From Eubacterium xylanophilum ATCC 35991 (lineage in GTDB: Bacteria > Bacillota > Clostridia > Lachnospirales > Lachnospiraceae): a stretch of 64,000 bases of DNA. This document shows, piece by piece, positions 54,655 to 63,036 of the stretch (positions within the stretch are counted from its first letter, which is position 1; each line of letters begins with the position of its first letter). Under the pieces are notes generated by a model. That model worked only from the letters and a program-made list of their open reading frames with translations, did not search any database and had not been told where the DNA came from. The translations under genes were made by a program, and so were the position numbers. The stretch is from positions 1 through 64,000 of the forward strand of contig NZ_JAEB01000015.1 of assembly GCF_000518685.1 (NCBI RefSeq). The letters run 5' to 3'.

Positions 54655-56478
54655 TTGAAGGGCACAAGAGGATACGGACTGATATTTGTCATAATCATTG
54701 CCATTGGCCTTGCATTTTTGACAACACGCATTTATTCGGGCCAGGACAATACAGAATACAACATGGAGCAGTTCAAGAACGACATAGCGAGTGGAAACAT
54801 TGCCACAATTGAAATCGTTCAGAACCCAGAAGTTCCAACGGGTGTATTGAAAATTGTAAAAACTGACAATACTAAGAAAAATCTATATGTTCCAAATGTA
54901 AACAGCATCTTGCAGTATTTGGACAATAATCACTTTACTAATGTAAAAGTAAATGACGTGACGGGAACACCATGGTATGTCAACATTTTACCATATGTTT
55001 TGATTGCCATTATGCTTTTCTTGTTTATGAGTATGATGACATCCAGGGGAGATGGCGGATCCGGTGGAAAAGTCATGAATTTTGGCAAGAGTCGCGCTCA
55101 GCTGACAATGCCAGATGATAAAGTCAAGACATTTGCGGACGTGGCAGGACTTAATGAGGAGAAAGAGCAGCTCGAGGAAGTTGTAGATTTTCTCTCAAAT
55201 CCGGAAAAATATTCCGCGCTGGGAGCAAGGATTCCCAAGGGAATAATTATGGTAGGTCCTCCGGGTACCGGTAAGACGTTGCTCGCCAAGGCCGTAGCAG
55301 GTGAGGCCGGCGTACCATTTTTCAGTATCTCAGGATCAGACTTTGTGGAAATGTTCGTCGGTGTGGGTGCGTCACGAGTGCGAGACTTATTTGAAGAGGC
55401 AAAGAAGAGAAAACCTTGTATCGTATTTATTGATGAGATAGACGCCGTTGCAAGACGACGTGGAAGCGGTCTCGGAGGCGGACACGACGAGAGAGAGCAA
55501 ACACTTAACCAGATGTTGGTTGAGATGGATGGATTTGGTGAGAATGAGGGAATCATCGTGATGGCGGCTACAAACCGTGTTGATATCCTTGATCCTGCGA
55601 TTCTGCGTCCCGGACGATTTGACCGAAGAGTCATGGTAAGCAGACCGGACGTGAGGGGAAGAGAGGAGATTCTCAAAGTTCATACCAGAGAAAAGCCTCT
55701 CGGTGAAGATGTCAATTTGAAGGATGTTGCCAGAGCAACTGCCGGATTTGCCGGTGCAGATCTTGAGAATCTCATGAATGAAGCAGCTATATCGGCGGCT
55801 AAGGACAAGAGAGCATATATCCTCGATGAGGACATCAAGAAATCGTTTATCAAAGTTGGAATAGGAACGGAGAAGAAGAGCCGTATCATTACAGATAGAG
55901 ATAAGAAGATTACAGCATATCACGAGGCGGGACATGCTATACTCTTCCATCTTCTTCCGGAAGTGGGTCCGGTGTATACTGTGTCTATCATTCCTACCGG
56001 AGAGGGCGCAGCCGGTTATACTATGCCATTGCCGGAAAAGGACAATATGCATGTCACCAAGGGCGAGATGCTAGAGAATATCATAGTTTCTCTCGGCGGG
56101 CGAATTGCTGAGAGCATCGTATTCGACGATGTGACTACAGGTGCTGTTCAGGATATCAGGCAGGCCACAGGATATGCAAGAGATATGGTAACTAAGTATG
56201 GATTTTCCAGTAAATTGGGAATGATCAATTACGAGACTAGCGACGATGAGGTTTTCCTCGGCAGAGATATTGCTCATACGCAGAACTTCAGTGATGCCAC
56301 ATCTGAGATTATCGATGCAGAGGTTAAGAAAATCATAGATGAGTGCTATGAGAAAGCGACAAATATTCTCACAGAGAATCGAAAAATTCTCGACAAACTG
56401 GCTGATCTTCTGATTCAGAAGGAGAGAATCACCAGAGAGGAATTCGAGCAATTATTCGACAATACTGAGATTGTATGA
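54655..56478 (+). CDS. ftsH: ATP-dependent zinc metalloprotease FtsH
   Basis: 607 residues. Two membrane helices (about 5-22 and 100-122), AAA+ domain with [13 protein letters not shown] and [15 protein letters not shown], and the zinc site HEAGHAI. Membrane protein quality control. The start is TTG at 54655 with AAGGAGG upstream. Confidence 0.97.
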   Translation: MKGTRGYGLIFVIIIAIGLAFLTTRIYSGQDNTEYNMEQFKNDIASGNIATIEIVQNPEVPTGVLKIVKTDNTKKNLYVPNVNSILQYLDNNHFTNVKVNDVTGTPWYVNILPYVLIAIMLFLFMSMMTSRGDGGSGGKVMNFGKSRAQLTMPDDKVKTFADVAGLNEEKEQLEEVVDFLSNPEKYSALGARIPKGIIMVGPPGTGKTLLAKAVAGEAGVPFFSISGSDFVEMFVGVGASRVRDLFEEAKKRKPCIVFIDEIDAVARRRGSGLGGGHDEREQTLNQMLVEMDGFGENEGIIVMAATNRVDILDPAILRPGRFDRRVMVSRPDVRGREEILKVHTREKPLGEDVNLKDVARATAGFAGADLENLMNEAAISAAKDKRAYILDEDIKKSFIKVGIGTEKKSRIITDRDKKITAYHEAGHAILFHLLPEVGPVYTVSIIPTGEGAAGYTMPLPEKDNMHVTKGEMLENIIVSLGGRIAESIVFDDVTTGAVQDIRQATGYARDMVTKYGFSSKLGMINYETSDDEVFLGRDIAHTQNFSDATSEIIDAEVKKIIDECYEKATNILTENRKILDKLADLLIQKERITREEFEQLFDNTEIV

Positions 56479-56828
56479 TATAACCCATAGAACAAAATTA
56501 ACAATAAAATGTTGATTATGCTCTGTGAATTGTGCATTATACCTTTTTGGAGAAGAGCATTGGGCAAATCTAACAAAAAGAATTTTAAAAAAAATTCAAT
56601 GTTTGTGCACACTGAAATGTTGCATGGTGCTATACTTACTATCGTAAACCCCAATACATTATATAGTTTTTGCTACACCCCATAAGTAACAAAAATACCT
56701 TCTCCCAAAAGGACAGCAGATGTGAGCTGTCCTTTTGACTTTTATAAAGGTTTATAATGTACAAGAGTATTCTATGAAAGCAGGACTGAAGATGTAGCCG
56801 GAGTTATCCGGCAAGATAAGGAGTATTT
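56479..56828 (+). other. 350-bp gap with a possible small-RNA unit
   Basis: No protein gene. An extended -10 (TGC-TATACT, 56629-56637) is followed about 100 bases later by a strong terminator (56707-56737), so a small RNA is possible; there is no clear -35. Near the end, GCCGGA-GTTA-TCCGGC (56797-56812) makes a tight hairpin directly before the AAGGAG of the glycosidase gene. Confidence 0.35.
56707..56737 (+). terminator. terminator upstream of glycosidase gene
   Basis: Perfect stem AAAAGGACAGC/GCTGTCCTTTT with an 8-base loop. Able to act on both strands. Confidence 0.75.
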
Positions 56829-58886
56829 ATGCCAGGAGATTATTTGAATAGAGAGGCAATATTTTCATCAGGTTCAAGCTTATATGTATTACCCAAAAAT
56901 CCCAAGAAAAATCAACGAGTTACAATTAGATGTAGAGTAGGGCGAAACAATGTGGACAAGGTGTTCTTGGTTGACAAGGACGGAAGCCATGAGATGAAGC
57001 TGGAGTTTTCAAGAAAAATGTTCGATTACTACAGCATACACATGACCATGGGCGGAGAGAGATATACCTACCAGTTTCAAATTGTGAAGAATAACCAAAG
57101 TGTTTACTTTAACAAACGAGGGGACATGGATAGCTATGATTCACGCTTCGACTATGATATTATTCCGGGCTTTGAAGTTCCGGAGTGGGCGGAAGGTGCA
57201 GTTATGTACCAGATTTTTGTGGATAGATTCTATAATGGAGATTCTTCTACAGACGTAGTCGACAGGGAGTATTCTTACATAGGAGAGCATGTAGTTCGCG
57301 TAAAGGACTGGAACAAGTATCCTGCAACTATGGATGTCAGAGAGTTCTATGGCGGGGATTTGAAGGGAGTTATGGAGAAACTCGACTATTTGCAGGATTT
57401 GGGCGTTGAGGTGCTTTATCTGAATCCGATCTTTGTTTCTCCATCAAATCACAAATATGATACTCAGGATTATGATTATATAGATCCTCATTATACGGTT
57501 ATCAAGAATGACGGGGGTCAACCTCTGGAGGAGTGGGATAAAGACAATACCCATGCCACAAAGTATATTCAGCGTGTTGTAAACAAGGAGAATCTGGAAG
57601 CCAGCAATAAGTTCTTTGCCAAGTTTATGGAGGAAGTACATCGTCGCGGTATGAAAGTAATTCTCGATGGCGTATTCAACCACTGTGGATCATTTAACAA
57701 GTGGCTAGATCGGGAGAAAATCTACCAAAAAGAGGGAACGTACAAAAAGGGAGCTTATACGGATGAAGATAGCCCTTATAATAGTTTTTTCCAGTTTTAT
57801 CCGGATGGAAAATGGCCCGACAACGGCAGCTATGACGGATGGTGGGGGCATGATACCCTTCCAAAACTCAACTACGAGAACTCGGAGAAGCTGGAAAAGT
57901 ATATATTAAAAATTGCCAAAAAGTGGCTGGAACCGCCGTACAACGTGGATGGATGGAGACTTGATGTGGCGGCTGATTTGGGTCATTCTGAGGAGTATAA
58001 TCACGAATTTTGGCGCAAGTTTCGAAAGACTGTGAAGTCGGCTAAGAAGGATGCATTGATTTTGGCGGAACATTATGGTGACGCATCGGCGTGGCTAGAT
58101 GGTGAGCAATGGGATTCCGTCATGAATTATGACGCGTTTATGGAGCCGATAAGCTGGTTTTTGACAGGAATAGATAAGCACAGTGATATCAGTCGCCAGG
58201 ATTTGCGAGGCAACGGAAACGAGTTCTTCAGTAGAATTACTGAGAATATGTCAAGGTTTAATATTAACTCCCTTCTGGTGGCCATGAATGAATTGTCAAA
58301 TCATGATCATTCCAGATTTTTGACGAGAACCAATGGAAGAGTGGGACGTACTATGTCAGCGGGACCGGAGGCGGCCAACATGGGCGTAAATGTCAACGTG
58401 ATGATGGCAGCAGTTGTTATGCAGATGACATGGTTAGGAGCGCCTACCGTATACTATGGTGACGAGGCCGGATTATGTGGTTGGACGGATCCTGACAATC
58501 GACGCGGTTATCCTTGGCACTACGAAAATCAAGAGCTTATAAGGTGCCATAAGGAGCTTATAAGGATACATAAATCATATGCCGCATTGAAGACAGGTGC
58601 TCTAATCTATCTCATAAATGAGGGCAATCTGATTGGATATGGTAGATTTGATGATAAGGATAGATTCTGCATATTGGTGCAATTGGGCGGTGGAGATAGG
58701 ACAGTAAAAGTACCTGTGTGGCGCCTTGAAGTAAGTGATGATGAGTACATGGTTCAGATGGCAAGAACAGGTACAGAAGGTTTCACAAATCGCGCGGAAA
58801 TCTATGATGTAAGAGATGGTTATATAGAGGTTCATATGGGATGCGACAGCGCAGTTGTACTTAAGTCAATAGACAGACCATATTAA
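56829..58886 (+). CDS. GH13 alpha-glycosidase (neopullulanase/maltodextrin-type)
   Basis: 685 residues, intracellular (no signal peptide). The N-terminal beta domain (1-115) is CBM34-like, followed by a TIM-barrel with the four GH13 regions: VILDGVFNHCG, VDGWRLDVA (nucleophile Asp), ILAEHYGD (acid Glu) and ELSNHDHSRF (third Asp). A C-terminal beta domain follows (from about 610). It likely hydrolyses maltodextrins, pullulan or cyclodextrins in the cytoplasm. Monocistronic. The leader hairpin at 56797 could affect translation. Confidence 0.92.
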   Translation: MPGDYLNREAIFSSGSSLYVLPKNPKKNQRVTIRCRVGRNNVDKVFLVDKDGSHEMKLEFSRKMFDYYSIHMTMGGERYTYQFQIVKNNQSVYFNKRGDMDSYDSRFDYDIIPGFEVPEWAEGAVMYQIFVDRFYNGDSSTDVVDREYSYIGEHVVRVKDWNKYPATMDVREFYGGDLKGVMEKLDYLQDLGVEVLYLNPIFVSPSNHKYDTQDYDYIDPHYTVIKNDGGQPLEEWDKDNTHATKYIQRVVNKENLEASNKFFAKFMEEVHRRGMKVILDGVFNHCGSFNKWLDREKIYQKEGTYKKGAYTDEDSPYNSFFQFYPDGKWPDNGSYDGWWGHDTLPKLNYENSEKLEKYILKIAKKWLEPPYNVDGWRLDVAADLGHSEEYNHEFWRKFRKTVKSAKKDALILAEHYGDASAWLDGEQWDSVMNYDAFMEPISWFLTGIDKHSDISRQDLRGNGNEFFSRITENMSRFNINSLLVAMNELSNHDHSRFLTRTNGRVGRTMSAGPEAANMGVNVNVMMAAVVMQMTWLGAPTVYYGDEAGLCGWTDPDNRRGYPWHYENQELIRCHKELIRIHKSYAALKTGALIYLINEGNLIGYGRFDDKDRFCILVQLGGGDRTVKVPVWRLEVSDDEYMVQMARTGTEGFTNRAEIYDVRDGYIEVHMGCDSAVVLKSIDRPY

Positions 58887-58897
58887 AGTAAATATGA

Positions 58898-59244
58898 AAA
58901 GGGGCTGTCGCACTAAGACAGTCTAAAAACAGGAAGAGTCCAACCGACTCGAGACGCAATGCATGCGCATTGAAGTCTCTCTCTGGTTGGCCTCTTCCTG
59001 TTTTTTTATACTTATCTAGTGCTGACATTCCCAGCAATATGCAATTCCTCTAAATACGGATGTTTTCTTAAAAAATGTCTTTTCATCCGTATTTTACGGG
59101 GCATGCCAAATCCTTCTTTTTTCGAATATGCATGCCCCTCACGCTTCTCAATTAACAAAGAATAATAATAAAATCTCCCCAATTTAGAGACAAAAAGGAG
59201 CTGAGCACTAACAATTTTTTAATTGTTAGTGCGACAGCCCCTTT
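58898..59244. mobile_element. MITE-like element with 19-bp terminal inverted repeats
   Basis: Outer 19-bp perfect inverted repeats (AAAGGGGCTGTCGCACTAA at 58898-58916, complement at 59226-59244) bound about 347 bases with no gene. The interior has several hairpins: a long terminator-like one with AACAGGAAGAG/CTCTTCCTGTT (58930-59003), ATACGGATG/CATCCGTAT, GGGGCATG/CATGCCCC, and CACTAACAATT/AATTGTTAGTG at the right end. The GGGGCTGTCGCA ends resemble those of Firmicutes insertion sequences. No target duplication is evident. It also contains a degenerate hairpin-repeat tail at 59032-59048. Confidence 0.65.
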
Positions 59245-59252
59245 GGTTGTTT

Positions 59253-59294
59253 GGAAACGCATATTGCTGGTCTTACTCACGTCGTTCGTAAGAC
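59253..59294 (-). repeat. dispersed hairpin repeat, copy 10
   Basis: Reverse orientation. Tail GGAAACGCATATTGCTG (59253-59269) and hairpin 59270-59294, whose inner stem is AC/GT instead of CC/GG, with the tandem G-A mismatches kept. It lies 2 bases from the prs stop. Confidence 0.85.
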
Positions 59295-59296
59295 AA

Positions 59297-60469
59297 TTAG
59301 TCTTCAATTTGTCCGTACTTCTTGAGAACCTTGTGAATTCTCTCTGAAGGATCAAGAAGTCCTGATATAGATGCGTCATGATTGAGTGTGTTGATGAGGA
59401 GCGCGATATACTTGCTCATATCAACGTTAATGTAGTACTCCTTAGAAAGGAGCTCCTCTGGCTGATAAACCAGATTTGTAGTCATAACGCGGTAGATAAG
59501 TCCGCTCTCGTATGCCTTGTCAAACTTCTCAAAACCATTTGTAAATAGTCCGAAAGTTGAGGCAACGAAGATTCGGTTTGCCTTGCGGCGCTTAAGCTCT
59601 GTTGCAACATCAATCATACTCTCCCCGGAGGAAATCATATCATCGATTACTACAACGTCTTTGCCCTCTACGTCTGCTCCCAGGAATTCGTGAGCAACGA
59701 TAGGATTACGTCCCTCGACGATCTTTGTATAATCACGTCTCTTATAGAACATACCCATGTTTACACCAACTACTCCTGCAAAGTAGATTGCACGGCTTGT
59801 GGCACCTTCGTCCGGGCTGATGATCATCATCTTTTCAGGTGTCATCTGAATATCCGGAACATTTTTGAGCATAGCCTTGATAAATTGATATGTAGGCTGT
59901 ACTGTTTCAAAAGTGCTGAGTGGAATTGCATTCTGCACACGTGGATCGTGAGCATCAAATGTGATAATCGTATCAACACCCATATTTATCAGTTCGTGAA
60001 GTGCAAGAGCACAATCAAGAGATTCTCTGGCACTACGTCTATGTTGTCTGCTTTCATAGAGGAAAGGCATGATAACAGTAATTCTGCGGGCCTTACCACT
60101 GGCAGCAGCGATAATTCTCTTCAAATCAGCATAATGGTCGTCTGGAGACATATGATTGATCTGACCGCATAATTTGTATGTCAGACTGTGGTTACAAACA
60201 TCCAAAAGAATGTATAAATCTTTTCCCCTGATCGATTCATTGATAATTCCCTTTGCTTCTCCAGATCCAAATCGTGGACAAGTTGTATCAATGAGATATG
60301 AATCCTTCTTGTAGCTTGTGAAGTGGATAGACTCCTCGCTATTCTCACTCTCTGTACGCCAAGAAGATATATATCTATCGACCTTTGCACCAATACTTCT
60401 GCTACTCTCAAGAGCAACAATACCCAAATCTCCATATGGAATAACATCCAAGAAATTATTTTGACTCAT
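59297..60469 (-). CDS. prs: ribose-phosphate pyrophosphokinase, divergent long form
   Basis: 390 residues, about 70 longer than standard Prs. Two PRTase-like halves: RRITVIMPFLYESRQHRRSA is like the standard PYxRQDRK region, FDAHDPRVQNAIP replaces DLHxxQIQGFF, YKRRDYTK keeps the catalytic KRR, and the PRPP loop reads VVVIDDMISSGESM rather than DDxxDTxGT. It should make PRPP from ribose 5-phosphate and ATP. The motif changes leave room for altered regulation or specificity. Confidence 0.85.
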   Translation of the reverse strand: MSQNNFLDVIPYGDLGIVALESSRSIGAKVDRYISSWRTESENSEESIHFTSYKKDSYLIDTTCPRFGSGEAKGIINESIRGKDLYILLDVCNHSLTYKLCGQINHMSPDDHYADLKRIIAAASGKARRITVIMPFLYESRQHRRSARESLDCALALHELINMGVDTIITFDAHDPRVQNAIPLSTFETVQPTYQFIKAMLKNVPDIQMTPEKMMIISPDEGATSRAIYFAGVVGVNMGMFYKRRDYTKIVEGRNPIVAHEFLGADVEGKDVVVIDDMISSGESMIDVATELKRRKANRIFVASTFGLFTNGFEKFDKAYESGLIYRVMTTNLVYQPEELLSKEYYINVDMSKYIALLINTLNHDASISGLLDPSERIHKVLKKYGQIED

Positions 60470-60500
60470 TATGGCCTCCTTAAAATTTGTTCCCTTTTGT

Positions 60501-60529
60501 ATTGTATAGTGGTTTTTTCAAATAGTCAA
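60501..60529 (-). promoter_or_regulatory. prs promoter
   Basis: Minus strand TTGACT (60529-60524), 17 bases, TACAAT (60506-60501). Confidence 0.6.
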
Positions 60530-60537
60530 GTGAAAAA

Positions 60538-61542
60538 TTAACTTTTTATTCTCAAATCGTCCCCAAATATTTTCAAAAACGTATATTTATAGTCAATTCT
60601 TGACAAAACTCGCTCGCTATAAGTTTCTTCCAACTCTTGGAATGACAAGTTGGTTGAAATGATAGTAGGCTGCTCGCCGATAATTCGTCGATTGATAATT
60701 TGATAGAGCTGAGAATTGGTAAAGAGGTTCACAAGCTCTGTTCCCAAATCATCAATGATGAGCAAATCACATCCAGTGATGAATTCAGAAGTGGTATTAA
60801 GTTCGCTCTCATCTGTGTTACGTCCAAAGTTTGACTTTCCGAGAATATTGAATAGCTCAATGGCAGAAAGATAAACTACCGTATGACCTTTGTCGAGTAT
60901 TTCCTTGGCAATGCAGTGGGTGAGGAAGGTCTTTCCAACACCTGTGGTGCCATAGATTAACAGATGAGAAGGGTTTTTATCAAAATTCTCACAGAAATTC
61001 TTTGCCAAATCATATACAATGTGGATATTATCTCTCGGAGTCATCTTCTCATCTTCGTCAATATATCCGTCGGAATAACAATTGAAGTCGAAGTGATCAA
61101 AGTTTTCTTTTTCCAGGACATGTCCGAGATTAGACTCCTCATATAGGTATTCGATAATTCGCTTTTTAAAGCATTGACACTTCTGGTCGTCGATATATCC
61201 GGTGTCATGGCAAATCGGACACTCGTATATCGGATCTAGATAGTTTTCGGGATAACCTGCTTCAACCAGTAGTTGGTGTTTTTTCTTAGATAGAGTAGGA
61301 ATATCATCCAAGGTCGCACCGGCCACATCGAATCCGCCTTCCTTGTCTTCTATCAAGTCTGCACCGAGTTTCTTCAAAGCGCTGTTGGCAGAAATCATGG
61401 CTATGGCCTTGTTAATATTCTTAATCGCAGGAATCTTCTCATCAATCTCCCGAACGCGATTCTCCAAAATCCTCGCATTTTTGAGCTGAACCTTTTCGTA
61501 ATGCGAGATCAGCTGCTGATATTGATAATTTTGTAATTGCAT
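60538..61542 (-). CDS. DnaI/DnaC-like helicase loader ATPase
   Basis: 334 residues. The N-terminal part (to about 150) has a zinc-binding-like run CPICHDTGYIDDQKCQCF, followed by an AAA+ domain with Walker A GTTGVGKTFLTH, Walker B DLLIIDDLG and a sensor region ISTNLSFQEL. It fits the DnaI-type loader that puts the replicative helicase on DNA. It lies 32 bp downstream of the dnaD-like gene in the same operon, the usual partner. Confidence 0.88.
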   Translation of the reverse strand: MQLQNYQYQQLISHYEKVQLKNARILENRVREIDEKIPAIKNINKAIAMISANSALKKLGADLIEDKEGGFDVAGATLDDIPTLSKKKHQLLVEAGYPENYLDPIYECPICHDTGYIDDQKCQCFKKRIIEYLYEESNLGHVLEKENFDHFDFNCYSDGYIDEDEKMTPRDNIHIVYDLAKNFCENFDKNPSHLLIYGTTGVGKTFLTHCIAKEILDKGHTVVYLSAIELFNILGKSNFGRNTDESELNTTSEFITGCDLLIIDDLGTELVNLFTNSQLYQIINRRIIGEQPTIISTNLSFQELEETYSERVLSRIDYKYTFLKIFGDDLRIKS

Positions 61543-61574
61543 AACCGCTCCTATCTATAATCTAGCTCTATTAA

Positions 61575-62741
61575 CTAATTTGATGCATCGCGAAGTCCTT
61601 GTTCGCGACGTCTGCGCTCCCTGGCTTTTAGCTCATCCTCTGTATACGATCTCTGAGTATAGTTGTGGAAGGCGTTCTTTCGCTGGGCGGGAACAGCATT
61701 ACCTCCATTCTTGGAAAATGTTCCGCCCGCAGACTTTTGCGCATACTTTTTTTTACTCTCTTCTTTGTGGTCTTTGTCGCACTTTTCTATATCCTCTATT
61801 GTCTTTACACCTTTTTTCTTCCATCCGTATAATATGGCATCGACATATGGGATGCTAGGATTTCCCGGGTGCATAACCGCTTCTTTGTCACAGGCAATTC
61901 GGATAAATTCTTCGCCGTAGCCGTAATTCAAAAGATTATCAATCTTTTCTTTGACGGCGGGTGCCAGTTCACCTTTTATAGCAAGGGCCTTTTTGACAGT
62001 ATTGTAGAGGCCATAGTGCATAGCTGACCAGTCTCTTGCTTCCTGGACGGTCTTGATATTATTCGTCTTCCAGTTGATGGCAATTTGCTCTATATACTCA
62101 ATACTCTCTATTTTCTTGTCCACGACAGCGATTTTGTAGGCTTCCATGACTAGCTCAGAAGAGAGACCGAGCTCGCTCATGAGGTATATGATACTTTCCA
62201 CATATTTTGGGTTGAAAGTGTGGCCCAACATATTTTCGACCCCATCGGAACATTTTTTAATCTCCAAATCGTTACTAAGTGCTGCAAAGACAGCTGGGTC
62301 ATAATGCTTTTTCTTTGGAACAGATACCTGCTTGGTTGTGCTGCCTGTGAATCTCAACTCGTCGTCAGAGTCGCCTAACGACTCTAGATTAACACTGTTA
62401 TTGACAGTATTGACAGTTTTTTCCTCTTCTACAGGGGATTCCTCTTCCGCAGAATCCAAATTGACAATGCTGATGGATGTGACTTCGTCCCCATCCATAG
62501 AAATATCTAAAACTCCCTCGGCATTCCAGTACTTGAGCCCCCTAATGACATCTGATTCCGTTATCTGTAGGATATCGGCAATCTTCGAGATGGAGATCTC
62601 TTCTGATTGATTATCTAGACTTAACAAGTATATGTATATCTTCACATAGTCACCGTGTGATCCGGGCATATGCGATACAATAAACTCATTAGGAATAAGT
62701 GTATAATTTGGTTTGACTTTGTTAATTAATGTTAACCCCAT
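61575..62741 (-). CDS. DnaD-domain replication initiation protein
   Basis: 388 residues. The N-terminal winged-helix DnaD-N-type domain (about 1-95, NEFIVSHMPGSHGDYVKIYI) is followed by an acidic linker (95-130), then one or two DnaD_B/DnaB_2 repeats (INWKTNNIKTVQEARDWSAM and YGWKKKGVKTIEDIEKCDKD). In Firmicutes such proteins remodel origin DNA and recruit the helicase loader. The start at 62741 is chosen by GGAGG 5 bases upstream. Its upstream region carries a dense set of TTAT(C/T)GACA words. Confidence 0.88.
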   Translation of the reverse strand: MGLTLINKVKPNYTLIPNEFIVSHMPGSHGDYVKIYIYLLSLDNQSEEISISKIADILQITESDVIRGLKYWNAEGVLDISMDGDEVTSISIVNLDSAEEESPVEEEKTVNTVNNSVNLESLGDSDDELRFTGSTTKQVSVPKKKHYDPAVFAALSNDLEIKKCSDGVENMLGHTFNPKYVESIIYLMSELGLSSELVMEAYKIAVVDKKIESIEYIEQIAINWKTNNIKTVQEARDWSAMHYGLYNTVKKALAIKGELAPAVKEKIDNLLNYGYGEEFIRIACDKEAVMHPGNPSIPYVDAILYGWKKKGVKTIEDIEKCDKDHKEESKKKYAQKSAGGTFSKNGGNAVPAQRKNAFHNYTQRSYTEDELKARERRRREQGLRDASN

Positions 62742-62779
62742 TTGCTCCTCCATAGTATTTTAATGACTTTCACATTAAG

Positions 62780-62808
62780 ATAATACCCCAAAAATTCCAA
62801 TCTGTAAA
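62780..62808 (-). promoter_or_regulatory. dnaD-dnaI operon promoter
   Basis: Minus strand TTTACA (62808-62803), 17 bases, TATTAT (62785-62780). The TTATTGACA words start about 45 bases upstream of the -35. Confidence 0.65.
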
Positions 62809-62854
62809 TAGCTAAAATTCCATGCGTTAGCTGTAGAATGGTTTTTGTTAAGAC

Positions 62855-63035
62855 TGTCAATAATGTCAATAAGTCTGTCAATTAAATTCTTATGATGTAG
62901 AATGAAAAGTGAAAAAATCCAAAATTCACGGTGTTTGGAGACTATTTTATTTTTTTACATGAAATTAAATGAAAAAGTTATCGACAGCCTATTTTTTCTA
63001 CAGGTTGTCGATAACCTTGTCAACAATGTCAATAA
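62855..63035. repeat. cluster of TTAT(C/T)GACA words (candidate DnaA-box cluster)
   Basis: Perfect copies: complement TGTCAATAA at 62855-62863 and 62864-62872 (abutting), TTATCGACA at 62978-62986, TGTCGATAA at 63006-63014, TGTCAATAA at 63027-63035. One-mismatch copies at 62876-62884 (TGTCAATTA) and 63018-63026 (TGTCAACAA, abutting the last). A further perfect copy and a one-mismatch copy abut at 62398-62415 inside the dnaD gene. An A+T-rich stretch (62940-62976) separates the two groups. Confidence 0.6.
62972..63015 (-). terminator. murC terminator
   Basis: Minus strand stem GTTATCGACAACCT/AGGCTGTCGATAAC (one G-T) followed by TTTTTC. Each arm contains one of the TTATCGACA words. Confidence 0.65.
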
Positions 63036-63036
63036 C

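Noticed and set aside
55098-56052. Long antisense frames opposite ftsH
   Set aside because: They mirror the conserved ftsH coding sequence, with no ribosome sites or family motifs.
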